A DNA stretch of 64,000 bases from Pseudomonas mucidolens (GCF_900106045.1 NZ_LT629802.1:5766001-5830000), one strand, 5' to 3'. Shown: positions 39,791 through 47,581, counted from the first letter of the stretch. Notes: generated by a model from the sequence alone, not told the origin. Made by a program: numbers and translations.

Positions 39791-40180
39791 CTATTTGAGG
39801 ATCCCTGACTTTCTAAGAACGAAAAGCAAGATCAACGCTGCTAAAAGCACTATTGCAGCCCATTTTATTGCTACTAATTTTCGCTTCAGAGTTGCCGGAA
39901 AATTGTTCAAGTCACCGATACTGACGCCGCCATGTTTTAGGTAATACCCCGGAAACGTTACAACCGCAGCTATCCACCCTACCAGTAAAAGCTTTCCCCA
40001 AGGTCCAGCATCCCTGAGTGGGGCCTGAACCATAACAGCAGAGCAATTTTTTAGATGCTCCAGCATCAAATCCATCTTGGTATAAGCCATATGAAGCGCG
40101 ACCCCGATGCAAACAAATATCCCACCAAAATCGAGTAACCCGGCAACCAAAAATATTCCGTCAGCAAGACTCACGGTCAT
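39791..40180 (-). CDS. Small polytopic membrane protein, candidate immunity protein
   Basis: A 129-residue protein with three hydrophobic helices (about 8-32, 62-81 and 104-122) and a basic C-terminus. I do not recognise the family. It starts inside the effector stop (ATGA, 4-base overlap) and is last in hcp-effector-immunity order. Inner-membrane proteins at this place often protect the cell from a cognate pore-forming type VI toxin, and that is my inference. Its codon use is AT-richer than the chromosome around it. Confidence 0.7.
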   Translation of the reverse strand: MTVSLADGIFLVAGLLDFGGIFVCIGVALHMAYTKMDLMLEHLKNCSAVMVQAPLRDAGPWGKLLLVGWIAAVVTFPGYYLKHGGVSIGDLNNFPATLKRKLVAIKWAAIVLLAALILLFVLRKSGILK

Positions 40181-41652
40181 TTACCAGCCTCATAAACAAC
40201 TTCACCCATTTCTTCACCAAGTGCTCCACCAATAGTACCCGAAACAAAAGAGCCAGCTCCGACCACCACAACGCCACAAGCCAAAGTGGCTAAACCGCCG
40301 GTCGGAACACCAAGTGCGACACACATAGCTGCAGCCGTGGAGCCTGTTAACGCCAAACCAACGGCCGCACCCCCTGCGACGCCACCGGCGAAGCTGCCAG
40401 TCTCGGTGAATTTGACTTTCTTGCAAGCTTCAGTGTTGCTGGCGCCACACACGTCCTGGATCTTTATATAAGAGGCGCCTCCTCCGATTGCGGTGCCTAG
40501 CCAGCCGCCGTACTTGACGTATTTGGCAGCCTTAGCGATCCCGTCCATGTGCGTGGCATAACCAGGGATCTGATCCGGTGCACCGGCCTTGGTCCAGCGA
40601 TGCACCAGACTACGGTTGGAAATGCCCAGGGCACTCTTCAGATTCGGATGATCGGGGAATCCAATACTCTTTTTGGTGAACCTTGTGAGATGGGTATCGA
40701 GTTGACCAAACAAACGCTTACGTTCGACGAAAAACTCAGGTGAGCGAAGATGCCCGTCACGCAGGAAGGTGCTTTGATGCAGGGCCTCAATGTCGCGTAG
40801 CGTGTTTTTCACGCTGTCCAGGTTCGAGTCAAAAACCGCTACCCCTGTGCCGATAGAGGTTGAACCGTGTTTTAGAAACGATTCAATTTCGTCACGATGG
40901 CGGGCCATGAAGTCCGCCTCCTCAGGTGTGAGGGTTTGAAGCGCCGTATTCACCTTTTCCGCTGCCGCCATCAAATACGCTTCTTCACGCGTGCAGCGCA
41001 GGTTGTTGGGGTCGCTGAGCACAATCAGTTGGCCCGCTTTTACCTGATCCAGGTACGGGTTGAGGGTCTTGAACTTAGCGATAACGGCGGGGTTGCGCGA
41101 GGTGAATAACTGAGCCTCTAACTTGTCCGCCGTTGTGCTTTTGGGTACGACGTAGAACCCCGGCTCGTGTACTTGGATCGAAGCTGGCCATTGTTCACGG
41201 GGGAAAAATCGAGAGCTTTCTGGAAGGGGTGATGGCGGGGGTTCGACTGTGAGGGTGCTACGAGCATTCGGGTTAAGCGTTTTGAGGTGTTGAGCATGGA
41301 CAAACCGCAGTAACCGCCCAGGGTCTGGTTGCAATACGGGCCGAGTGAGCCGCATCAGCGGAATGCGCTTAACCGCATGGGTGATTGCCTCTTGGCCTTT
41401 GCGCGCCACGGCTAGTGACTGGTCCAAGAGGTTGCGCTGCTCTTGCAAAATGGCTTGCATGCCTTGCTCAGGGGTTTTACGACCTAGCGCGACATCATCG
41501 GCAATACGCTTTGCGTAATAGGCAACTTCCCGATTGAACTGCACGCGCGGAATACTGTGGGAAAGATGGCGAGCGCTGACTGTGTGGGCTTGTCCGACTA
41601 ACTTGCCAGCGGCGCTGTTGACGTCCCAGATGTCATAACCGTTCGGGCTCAT
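40177..41652 (-). CDS. Candidate Hcp-dependent T6SS effector (LysM-like and glycine-zipper C-terminus)
   Basis: A 491-residue protein of unknown family. Residues 1-130 are helical and charged. A Pro-rich linker (about 137-146) leads to a LysM-like segment at about 166-213 (FYVVPKS, then KTLNPYLDQVKAGQLIVL). Residues 220-370 are helical. The C-terminus (about 382-398 and 418-486) is Gly/Ala-rich and hydrophobic, with GxxxG-type repeats (GGVAGGAAVG, GTIGGALGEEMG), as in pore-forming glycine-zipper proteins. It starts at 41652 inside the hcp stop (ATGA) and ends inside the next gene the same way. I infer an Hcp-carried membrane-active toxin; no catalytic motif is seen. Confidence 0.7.
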   Translation of the reverse strand: MSPNGYDIWDVNSAAGKLVGQAHTVSARHLSHSIPRVQFNREVAYYAKRIADDVALGRKTPEQGMQAILQEQRNLLDQSLAVARKGQEAITHAVKRIPLMRLTRPVLQPDPGRLLRFVHAQHLKTLNPNARSTLTVEPPPSPLPESSRFFPREQWPASIQVHEPGFYVVPKSTTADKLEAQLFTSRNPAVIAKFKTLNPYLDQVKAGQLIVLSDPNNLRCTREEAYLMAAAEKVNTALQTLTPEEADFMARHRDEIESFLKHGSTSIGTGVAVFDSNLDSVKNTLRDIEALHQSTFLRDGHLRSPEFFVERKRLFGQLDTHLTRFTKKSIGFPDHPNLKSALGISNRSLVHRWTKAGAPDQIPGYATHMDGIAKAAKYVKYGGWLGTAIGGGASYIKIQDVCGASNTEACKKVKFTETGSFAGGVAGGAAVGLALTGSTAAAMCVALGVPTGGLATLACGVVVVGAGSFVSGTIGGALGEEMGEVVYEAGK

Positions 41653-42134
41653 CCCTCTTCGCCCCAGGAGCTGTGGCCGGTGGTCCCTGCCAAGTGGTGG
41701 GTCCAAGTAATTTCGCGGTAGCGAATCGCCAACTGCTCTTCAGGCTCGGCGTCGCTTAGCAAAACAACATGAGGCATTTCAAACGTTAGATCGGCAATGA
41801 TTCCGCCATTGATCGAGATTGAATAGAACTTTTCCTGTAAGCCAAAGGACGACATTCGGTAGAAACAGATCGTGCAGTTTATTTCTTCTCGGCTTGAGAG
41901 CGCTTGAGCGAGTAACGGGGAGGACTTATCGACGGCTTTTGTGATGATAATCGGGTTGTGCGTGGGCTTATTGATATTCCCAATATTTACCATGTTGTGC
42001 TGGTAAGCCAGCACCATAATTTCGTCGGTATGGTCTGACTGATATTTGTTGCCGATGGAATCGGGTGTTGAGCAGCCCGCTGAAATCAGTCCTTGAGCCT
42101 TACCAGTGATGGTCATGTAACCTGGGTTCGCCAT
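41649..42134 (-). CDS. hcp: Hcp family type VI secretion system protein
   Basis: A 161-residue Hcp (TssD) protein, the ring-forming tube component and effector chaperone of type VI secretion. It starts MANPGYMTITGKAQG and shows HTDEIMVLAYQHN, KPTHNPIIITKAVDKSSP and the C-terminal ITWTHHLAGTTG segments of the family. AGGAGA lies before the ATG. No other T6SS structural genes are in the window, so it is an orphan hcp. Its translational coupling to the downstream gene argues that it carries that product. Confidence 0.93.
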   Translation of the reverse strand: MANPGYMTITGKAQGLISAGCSTPDSIGNKYQSDHTDEIMVLAYQHNMVNIGNINKPTHNPIIITKAVDKSSPLLAQALSSREEINCTICFYRMSSFGLQEKFYSISINGGIIADLTFEMPHVVLLSDAEPEEQLAIRYREITWTHHLAGTTGHSSWGEEG

Positions 42135-42334
42135 GCGTGCTTCTCCTTTTTTTCAGCACGACAGTCTATTGTGGAGGAGGCAGGCAGGCTGTAGGGCGCT
42201 TCCGAAAAGACATGCGAAACGTGTCGTATCTAGGTTCCACGGCGACTCCGTGAAAGATCTAGCCAGGTCGCAAAACCATTAAGTGCACTTTCTGTTTCGT
42301 TGCTCTCCAAACTTCGCACTCAACTGCTGGTCCA

Positions 42335-42358
42335 GGTCGAATGCAAATGGGTGGTCAG
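42335..42358. repeat. 24-bp direct repeat, copy 1
   Basis: GGTCGAATGCAAATGGGTGG followed by TCAG matches copy 2 (42382-42405) at 21 of 24 bases. Tandem TGGTCAG-containing repeats of this sort occur at ends of IS21-type elements, but no transposase accompanies them. Confidence 0.6.
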
Positions 42359-42381
42359 TGCGTAGGCGGTTGACTGGTCAC

Positions 42382-42405
42382 GGTCGCATGCAAATGAATG
42401 GTCAG
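42382..42405. repeat. 24-bp direct repeat, copy 2
   Basis: Second copy, 47 bases after the first, with an A/C difference at position 6 and AA for GG at positions 16-17. It is followed by ATCC. A TGACTGGTCACGG sequence lies between the copies. Confidence 0.6.
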
Positions 42406-42706
42406 ATCCACGCAATTACGCAAGCAGCTAACTCAACTGATGACTCACGAAGCAAAATTACGGTGAACCCCGTAACCAGGATTTCGGCTGGCTCACAATC
42501 ACGGGAATACACAGAAATAGCGCCAAATTTGATATAGCGCATGGTGCCTACGATGTGATTCAGAGCTAAATTTTTAATCAAACTCCTGTCGTCGACCTTC
42601 TACTTTTGAGTCAAACAGCGAATCAAAATTGACTGTCAAAGTGCTATCGTCAATTCCGTCTGAGGGCGAGAAAATGCTGGGCTTTGGCCGGTGTCAAACG
42701 TGCTGC

Positions 42707-42722
42707 GGCTATTTGATAAAGC
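42707..42722. repeat. Right inner-border 16-bp repeat
   Basis: GGCTATTTGATAAAGC directly abuts the start of the right 352-bp repeat and matches the left border copy with one transition. Confidence 0.75.
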
Positions 42723-43074
42723 GCATTACTGGCCGGATGATCCGCTGGTGGCAGAGGCCACGGCGCGGATCAAACCGCGCAAGTAATTACTGCGCCGCCG
42801 GTAGCAGGAAGCGCGCTATCACTGGCAAGTGATCGGAGATCCGCAGGGTGTCGCTCTGCCTCACCCGCGCCTCAACCCGCTTCAGGCGCGGACTGTAGAA
42901 CAGATAGTCGAGCGTGCGATCCGGCCCGTCGAGGCTCGGGTCGTTGGGGAAGTGCGTCAGCCATTGGGCCCGATCGATCCCGCTGGATTGACTGTTGCGA
43001 GGGATCATCGGGTATTTGTCCCACAGCAGATGCAGCTCACTGTCCGGCGAGTATTGCCCGCGTTTGTCGGCATC
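42723..43074. repeat. Right copy of 352-bp direct repeat
   Basis: It holds a 64-base 3' end of hrpB (encoding HYWPDDPLVAEATARIKPRK and stop) and the 3' part of the intact phosphatase gene. Compared with the left copy, the HrpB codon differences are synonymous. This shows that the two copies come from slightly different alleles or have diverged since duplication. Confidence 0.95.
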
Positions 43075-43875
43075 CAGGCGCAGGAACTGACCCAAGGGCA
43101 ACAGGTTGAAATCGCCACCGATCAGCCAGGGCGTGCCACGGCTTTCGAATTTATCCAACAGCTTGACGGTCATTTGCACCTGCTCGCGGATCGCGCTGTG
43201 ACCCGGCGTCGTGCTGTCCAGGCGGGTGTTCAGCACGGCCAACTGGCCCCCGTCACTCAACGGCAGATAGCTGAGCAACAGCGCAGGTTTAGGCTGGAAC
43301 TGGCGGCTGATCAGATTGGCCGAGGTCACCGGCAGTTGCAGGCGCTCGGCATGTTCGATCTGGTAGCGGCTCAACGTCACCAGCTTGCGCCCGACACTGC
43401 CGAAGATATGCCAGTCAGGGACGAAATCGGACTTCCAGTCAAAGGCCTGGACGCTGCACGGGTAGAGGTCAACCAGGCGCTCCTGGAGCAATGCCAGTTG
43501 GTCCTGGTAGTGGGAGTGTTTGGCGTCTTCGTCGAGTTCCTGCAGCAACAGGATGTCGGGTTGTTCGTCACGGATCACCCGCGCCACTTCGTCGAGGCTG
43601 AAGGCCATGTCTTCGACTGTGGGACGCTCGTCCGGGCCGTTGCCGTCCGGCGTGTCGTACCAGAACACATAGTTCTTGCCCGCCAGATATTGCACGTTCC
43701 AGGTCATCACCTTGATCGCCTGGCCCGGCAACAGGGTCGGCGCGCGTGGGGCGACGCAACTGACAGGCTGGGTTTGCTTGTCGTCAGGACGCCAGGTCAG
43801 GCTGTAGATCAGGGCTGTCAGCAAGCCGGCGAGGATCAGCAGGCTTAGCAGGGTGATACGCAGTAAACGGGTCAT
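42787..43875 (-). CDS. Endonuclease/exonuclease/phosphatase family protein
   Basis: A 362-residue metal-dependent phosphoesterase. One N-terminal membrane helix (about 5-26) or signal anchor precedes the domain. Catalytic motifs are TWNVQYL, LLQELDED, LNTRLDSTTPGHS, GGDFNLLP and SDHLPV. It is anchored in or exported across the inner membrane; its substrate is unknown. Its 3' third is duplicated at 39219-39506. Before the insertion it was probably tail-to-tail with hrpB, with stop codons abutting. Confidence 0.92.
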   Translation of the reverse strand: MTRLLRITLLSLLILAGLLTALIYSLTWRPDDKQTQPVSCVAPRAPTLLPGQAIKVMTWNVQYLAGKNYVFWYDTPDGNGPDERPTVEDMAFSLDEVARVIRDEQPDILLLQELDEDAKHSHYQDQLALLQERLVDLYPCSVQAFDWKSDFVPDWHIFGSVGRKLVTLSRYQIEHAERLQLPVTSANLISRQFQPKPALLLSYLPLSDGGQLAVLNTRLDSTTPGHSAIREQVQMTVKLLDKFESRGTPWLIGGDFNLLPLGQFLRLDADKRGQYSPDSELHLLWDKYPMIPRNSQSSGIDRAQWLTHFPNDPSLDGPDRTLDYLFYSPRLKRVEARVRQSDTLRISDHLPVIARFLLPAAQ

Positions 43876-43946
43876 CGGCTCGCCTTATGGCGCTGCAAGA
43901 CAGGTTCGGAGCATAACCGAGGGCGCCTCGCAGCCCAAGGGCCACG

Positions 43947-44609
43947 TCATTGTGCGTCGGCATCACTGGCGATCAGCATGAACAAACGGAACAGCACTAC
44001 GCTGGTAAACAGCTGCAGGAAGCTGTGGGCGCTATTGATCAGGACCGCCAGCAGCGGGTTTTCCAGGTCGGGCCAGGCCGCGACGCTGGCGCCCTTGAGC
44101 AACCACAACGGGGTCATCACGCACAACAGGCAAACCAGGATGCGCAGAAAATGCCCGCGAGTCAGACGGAAGCTTTCCTTCATGGCCGTCAGCGCCGGCA
44201 TGCCGCGCAGTACCAGCAGGTATTCGGCAAAGGCCAGCGTCACCATCAGCCAGAGCCCCGGCAGGAAGTACAACGACAGACCCAAGAGAATCAGCAACGT
44301 GCTCATGGCCGTCAGCAGGGCAAAGCGTGGCCACAGGGCCAGCGACATGGCCAGCACCTCCATAGTGCGAGGCGACTCGCCACGGCTGCGGGCGTCGAGG
44401 AACAGGATCAGTGCTGCGGTGTACAGCGGGTATACCAGTAGCCCGACGATCACGCTGTAGCCGGCAAACGCATCTTCGCCCAGCGAATGTTCGAGCACCT
44501 GTTGCAGGATCGCCTCGAAAATCACCAGCGGCAGGCATAACTGCACGATGGCGCCCAAGTTGCGCTGGAAAAAGTAGAAGGAGTCGCGCAGAACGTTCAA
44601 CGGATTCAT
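43947..44609 (-). CDS. YciC family inner-membrane protein
   Basis: A 220-residue polytopic membrane protein with five or six helices. The start MNPLNVLRDSFYFFQRNLGAI and the helical pattern resemble E. coli YciC (UPF0259), which belongs to a conserved envelope family linked to lipid homeostasis; its function here is unproven. The start at 44609 is chosen by similarity; ATG at 44618 and a more distant one at 44642 are possible. Confidence 0.82.
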   Translation of the reverse strand: MNPLNVLRDSFYFFQRNLGAIVQLCLPLVIFEAILQQVLEHSLGEDAFAGYSVIVGLLVYPLYTAALILFLDARSRGESPRTMEVLAMSLALWPRFALLTAMSTLLILLGLSLYFLPGLWLMVTLAFAEYLLVLRGMPALTAMKESFRLTRGHFLRILVCLLCVMTPLWLLKGASVAAWPDLENPLLAVLINSAHSFLQLFTSVVLFRLFMLIASDADAQ

Positions 44610-44779
44610 CAAGATCATCACAGGCCGAAAAAGCAGGTGCACACTTTAACCGATCACCCACAAACGTAAACCTTGGGTAAAGACCATTGAAAGCCTGGTC
44701 GCCAGCCCCATTACTTGAAACCTGCCTTGCCCGTTCCGGGCGGGGCGCGGATTTCTACCGGCAATCTAACGAGGTCGCC

Positions 44780-45514
44780 ATGAACAGCGAAGAGCAAACC
44801 CTGATCGATGGACTGTTTTCACGGTTGCAGCAAGCCGAAACGGACTCAGGCCCCCGCGACGCCCAGGCGCAAGCGCGGATCAAGGAACACATGACTCGTC
44901 AACCCGACGCCGGGTATTTCATGACCCAGGCGATCTTGGTGCAGGAAGCTGCTATCCAGAGCCTGGATGCGCAGAACAAGCAGCAGGCACAACAGATCCA
45001 GCAGTTGCAGGATGCACTGCAACGCAGCAAAGCCCCGACGCCGCCGGCCTCGAGCAGCGGCGGATTTTTGTCGAGTATCTTTGGCGGCGGTTCCCGCGAC
45101 TCGCAACCTTCGCCCAATGTGCCGTCCTCGTCGGGCGGTGGTTGGCGTGAACCCGCGCGCCCTGGGTTTAACAGCCAGCCTGCGCCGCAACAGAATTACC
45201 CGCAACCTCAGCCACAGGCAGCGCCCATGGGCGGAGGCTTTCTCGGCGGCGCACTGAAAACCGCTGCCGGTGTGGCCGGTGGTGTGATGCTGGCCCAAGG
45301 TATCAGCAGCCTGTTCAGCCACGGTCAGCAAGCGCAGGTGGTGGAAGAAATCATCCGCGAAGAGCCGGCGCCCGCCAGTGACAGCGGCGGCTGGGGCAAT
45401 GATGAGCCACGTGTCGCCGACAATGACAGCTACGGCAACGACTCCGACAACTTCGCCGACAGCGGTTATGCCGACGATTCTTCCTTCTTTGGCGACGACG
45501 ATTCCTTCGTCTGA
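44780..45514 (+). CDS. DUF2076 domain-containing protein
   Basis: A 244-residue protein. It has an N-terminal helix (NSEEQTLIDGLFSRLQQAE) and a Gln-rich coiled coil (about 60-95). A Pro/Gly/Ser/Gln-rich middle follows, then a hydrophobic Gly/Ala segment (GGGFLGGALKTAAGVAGGVMLAQG) and an acidic Asp/Ser/Asn-rich tail. This layout is typical of DUF2076, which is often labelled periplasmic sensor without proof. The ATG has GAGG upstream. Confidence 0.88.
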   Translation: MNSEEQTLIDGLFSRLQQAETDSGPRDAQAQARIKEHMTRQPDAGYFMTQAILVQEAAIQSLDAQNKQQAQQIQQLQDALQRSKAPTPPASSSGGFLSSIFGGGSRDSQPSPNVPSSSGGGWREPARPGFNSQPAPQQNYPQPQPQAAPMGGGFLGGALKTAAGVAGGVMLAQGISSLFSHGQQAQVVEEIIREEPAPASDSGGWGNDEPRVADNDSYGNDSDNFADSGYADDSSFFGDDDSFV

Positions 45515-45633
45515 TCCACGCTGAACCGGGGCGCGCTGTGCCCCGGTCTGATTTTTCTCGAAAACCTGCGCTTGGCTGGCATACTGACGGCCTTTGCGGG
45601 CCATTGCGTCCGCCAGTGCCATGAGGATACCCG

Positions 45634-46110
45634 GTGAAAAAAATTGCAGTGTTCGCCGATGTCCAGAACCTCTACTACACCGTGCGCCAGGCGTATGGCT
45701 GCCACTTCAATTATGCGGCGTTGTGGGCGGATATCAGCCAGCGCGGGCAAATTGTCGAGGCGTATGCCTACGCCATCGACCGTGGCGACAGCAAGCAGCA
45801 GCAATTCCAGCAGATCCTGCGCAACCTCGGCTTCACCGTGAAGCTCAAGCCTTACATCCAGCGTAGCGATGGCTCGGCCAAAGGTGACTGGGACGTGGGC
45901 ATCACCATTGACATCATGGATGCCGCCGCGAATGTCGACGAAGTGGTGTTGGCCTCCGGTGATGGCGATTTCGATATGTTGCTCGACCGCATCATCCACA
46001 AACATGGGGTCGAAGCCGTGGCTTATGGGGTGCCGGGGTTGACGGCCAATTCGTTGATTCGTGCCGCCAGCCGCTACGTGCCGATCGAGGGCGCGTTGTT
46101 GCTCAAATAG
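45634..46110 (+). CDS. NYN domain protein (LabA/DUF88 type PIN-like nuclease)
   Basis: A 158-residue PIN-fold protein of the NYN family. Acidic metal-site residues are seen in VFADVQNLYY, GDWDVGITIDIMD and LASGDGDFDMLL. Relatives are putative RNases. The start is GTG at 45634 with GAGG 7 bases upstream. It is followed after 25 bases by the DnaQ-like exonuclease gene, so the two may form a nucleic-acid processing pair. Confidence 0.87.
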   Translation: MKKIAVFADVQNLYYTVRQAYGCHFNYAALWADISQRGQIVEAYAYAIDRGDSKQQQFQQILRNLGFTVKLKPYIQRSDGSAKGDWDVGITIDIMDAAANVDEVVLASGDGDFDMLLDRIIHKHGVEAVAYGVPGLTANSLIRAASRYVPIEGALLLK

Positions 46111-46135
46111 TTTTTTAGACGGAGTTGGAACAGGT

Positions 46136-46747
46136 TTGGAACGTATAGCGGTCATCGACTTTGAAACCACGGGTATCTCGCCGAGCAGCAGTTGCCGGGC
46201 CACGGAAATCGCCGTGGTCATCCTCGAGCGAGGCCAGATCGTGGACCGTTATCAGAGCCTGATGAACACAGGCGTGCGGGTGCCGGGTTTTATTGAGCAA
46301 CTGACCGGCATCAGCAATGCCATGCTGCGCAGCGCGCCACCTGCCGAGCGGGTGATGAACGAGGTCAATGAGTTTGTCGGCACCACGCCGCTGTTGGCCC
46401 ACAACGCCGCGTTCGACCAGAAGTTCTGGGATTTCGAACTGGGCCTGATCCGCCGTACTCGCCTGCAGAAGTTCGCCTGTTCACTGTTGCTTGCGCGTCG
46501 CCTGATGCCCACGGCGCCCAACCACAAACTCGGCACCTTGAACGCTTTTGCACAACTGCCCCACACCGGCAAGGCTCACCGGGCGATGGCGGATGCGGAA
46601 ATGGCCGCCAACCTGACTGCCCACCTGGCCCAGGAACTGCGCCGCGCCCACGGCCTGCGTGAACTGTCCCATGACTTGCTGTGCAACTTGCAGAAAGTCC
46701 CGGCGGCGAAGATCAATGATCATTTGAAGAAACATCGCGGGTTCTGA
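46136..46747 (+). CDS. 3'-5' exonuclease, DnaQ/PolC epsilon type
   Basis: A 203-residue DEDDh exonuclease. Motifs are the IDFETTGIS (DxE), the HNAAFDQKFWDFE segment and the C-terminal HRAMADAEMAA. It is a stand-alone epsilon-like protein with no polymerase domain. The proposed start is TTG at 46136 (MERIAVIDFETTG) because this matches the family N-terminus; no ATG is well placed. It lies 25 bases after the NYN gene. Confidence 0.88.
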   Translation: MERIAVIDFETTGISPSSSCRATEIAVVILERGQIVDRYQSLMNTGVRVPGFIEQLTGISNAMLRSAPPAERVMNEVNEFVGTTPLLAHNAAFDQKFWDFELGLIRRTRLQKFACSLLLARRLMPTAPNHKLGTLNAFAQLPHTGKAHRAMADAEMAANLTAHLAQELRRAHGLRELSHDLLCNLQKVPAAKINDHLKKHRGF

Positions 46748-46766
46748 CCCCGGCACAGAACCTTAT

Positions 46767-46904
46767 CTGTGGTGAGGGGGCTTGTCCCCCGTTGGGCTGC
46801 GTAGCAGCCCCAAAACCAAACGCTGAATACTGCCTGATACGCTGCAAATCGTCTTTAGGCGGTCTGCTTCGCAGCCCAGCGGGGGACAAGCCCCCTCGCC
46901 ACAG
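46767..46904. repeat. Palindromic repeat of the GTGAGGGGGCTTGTCCCC family
   Basis: Arms CTGTGGTGAGGGGGCTTGTC and the matching complement extend into GGGCTGCG/CGCAGCCC arms around a spacer of about 75 bases. It is a third type of dispersed palindrome between the exonuclease gene and the DUF6124 gene. Confidence 0.85.
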
Positions 46905-46951
46905 GATGTGTGGCGAACGTGACCCTTGCGATAAAAAGCTCGTTCGTCACC

Positions 46952-47260
46952 TCAGCGTGGATTTACGCAGTCCAGCGCCCGATCCACCACTCCCTTCGCC
47001 ATTTCCACCAAATACATCACTGCTCGCTGCTGTGCATTTACCGGCTCACCCGATGCGTGTGCAGTCTCTATCGCGCAATGCAGCAAATCCGCCGCATGGG
47101 CGAGGGCATCTTCGAAGCTCAGGTTGTCATTCAAAATGAAGGTGGGTGCATCCGGGGCGCAGGCTTTGCGGTAGTAGTCAATGGCTCGGCGATTGAGCAG
47201 GGCGATTTCACTGAGGAGTTCTGCGTGGATATCAGTTGGAGCGGTGGTTGCTTTGGCCAT
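46952..47260 (-). CDS. DUF6124/DUF3077 family hypothetical protein
   Basis: A 102-residue helical, acidic protein with the PTFILNDNLSFEDALAHAADLLHCAIETA core typical of Pseudomonas DUF6124 proteins. The role is unknown. The start at 47260 (MAKATTAPTD) has GGAGA upstream. It is likely monocistronic, oriented toward the palindromic repeat. Confidence 0.85.
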   Translation of the reverse strand: MAKATTAPTDIHAELLSEIALLNRRAIDYYRKACAPDAPTFILNDNLSFEDALAHAADLLHCAIETAHASGEPVNAQQRAVMYLVEMAKGVVDRALDCVNPR

Positions 47261-47581
47261 GATGAATCTCCGGAATCTTTAACGCTCCTTCTCGTAAATT
47301 CGGACTTGCACTCCCGGTCATCGAAGGGCCGATGACGCGGAGCACATTAGCGATGGTCGTCAGACAGAGCAAGGTTGGAAAGCTCGCTAGGAAACGTCCC
47401 GCAAATGAAAGGGATCGATCTGGCTGGCCACTGAAGCATCTACTCTTTGTGACGGCTTTTACGCTCGTTCTGAACAGTCAGTAGGCTCAGCCCCGTCGGG
47501 GTGTCGGACCTTTCTGGTTTTTCGCTTCGCCAACCTAGCGCCATGTGTTGCGACCTAACATTTCGCCTGTCATCTACGTAC
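47261..47581. other. Intergenic region
   Basis: About 320 bases between the DUF6124 gene and the ACP-like gene. Only a small CCCC-GTC-GGGG hairpin (47491-47501) stands out; I see no gene or operator. Confidence 0.4.

Larger units (their letters stand above)
42135..42706. other. Noncoding region upstream of hcp with IS-end-like repeats
   Basis: About 570 bases with no believable gene. It must hold the hcp promoter near 42140-42250. It also has two 24-base near-identical direct repeats (see separate entries) and AT-rich stretches. It may be remains of an insertion sequence. A GACATG/CGTGTC inverted repeat lies near 42210-42227. Confidence 0.5.
39507..42722. mobile_element. Inserted Hcp/effector/immunity island (3.2 kb)
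   Basis: This segment separates the two copies of the 352-bp repeat and is foreign to the hrpB/phosphatase junction. It is visibly AT-richer than its neighbours in the hcp and immunity genes and in the noncoding ends. It contains no integrase or transposase gene that I can see. Its borders carry GGCTATTTGATA(G/A)AGC at both ends. The pattern suggests integration of a small circle by homologous recombination in the host junction, or duplication around a site-specific event. Confidence 0.8.

Noticed and set aside
39791..42134. A complete type VI secretion locus
   Set aside because: Only hcp and cargo genes are present; no sheath, baseplate, ClpV, VgrG or membrane complex genes are in the window.
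42283..42537. Open frame of 84 codons in the island
   Set aside because: It runs through the 24-bp repeats, has no ribosome binding site and shows no protein-like composition.
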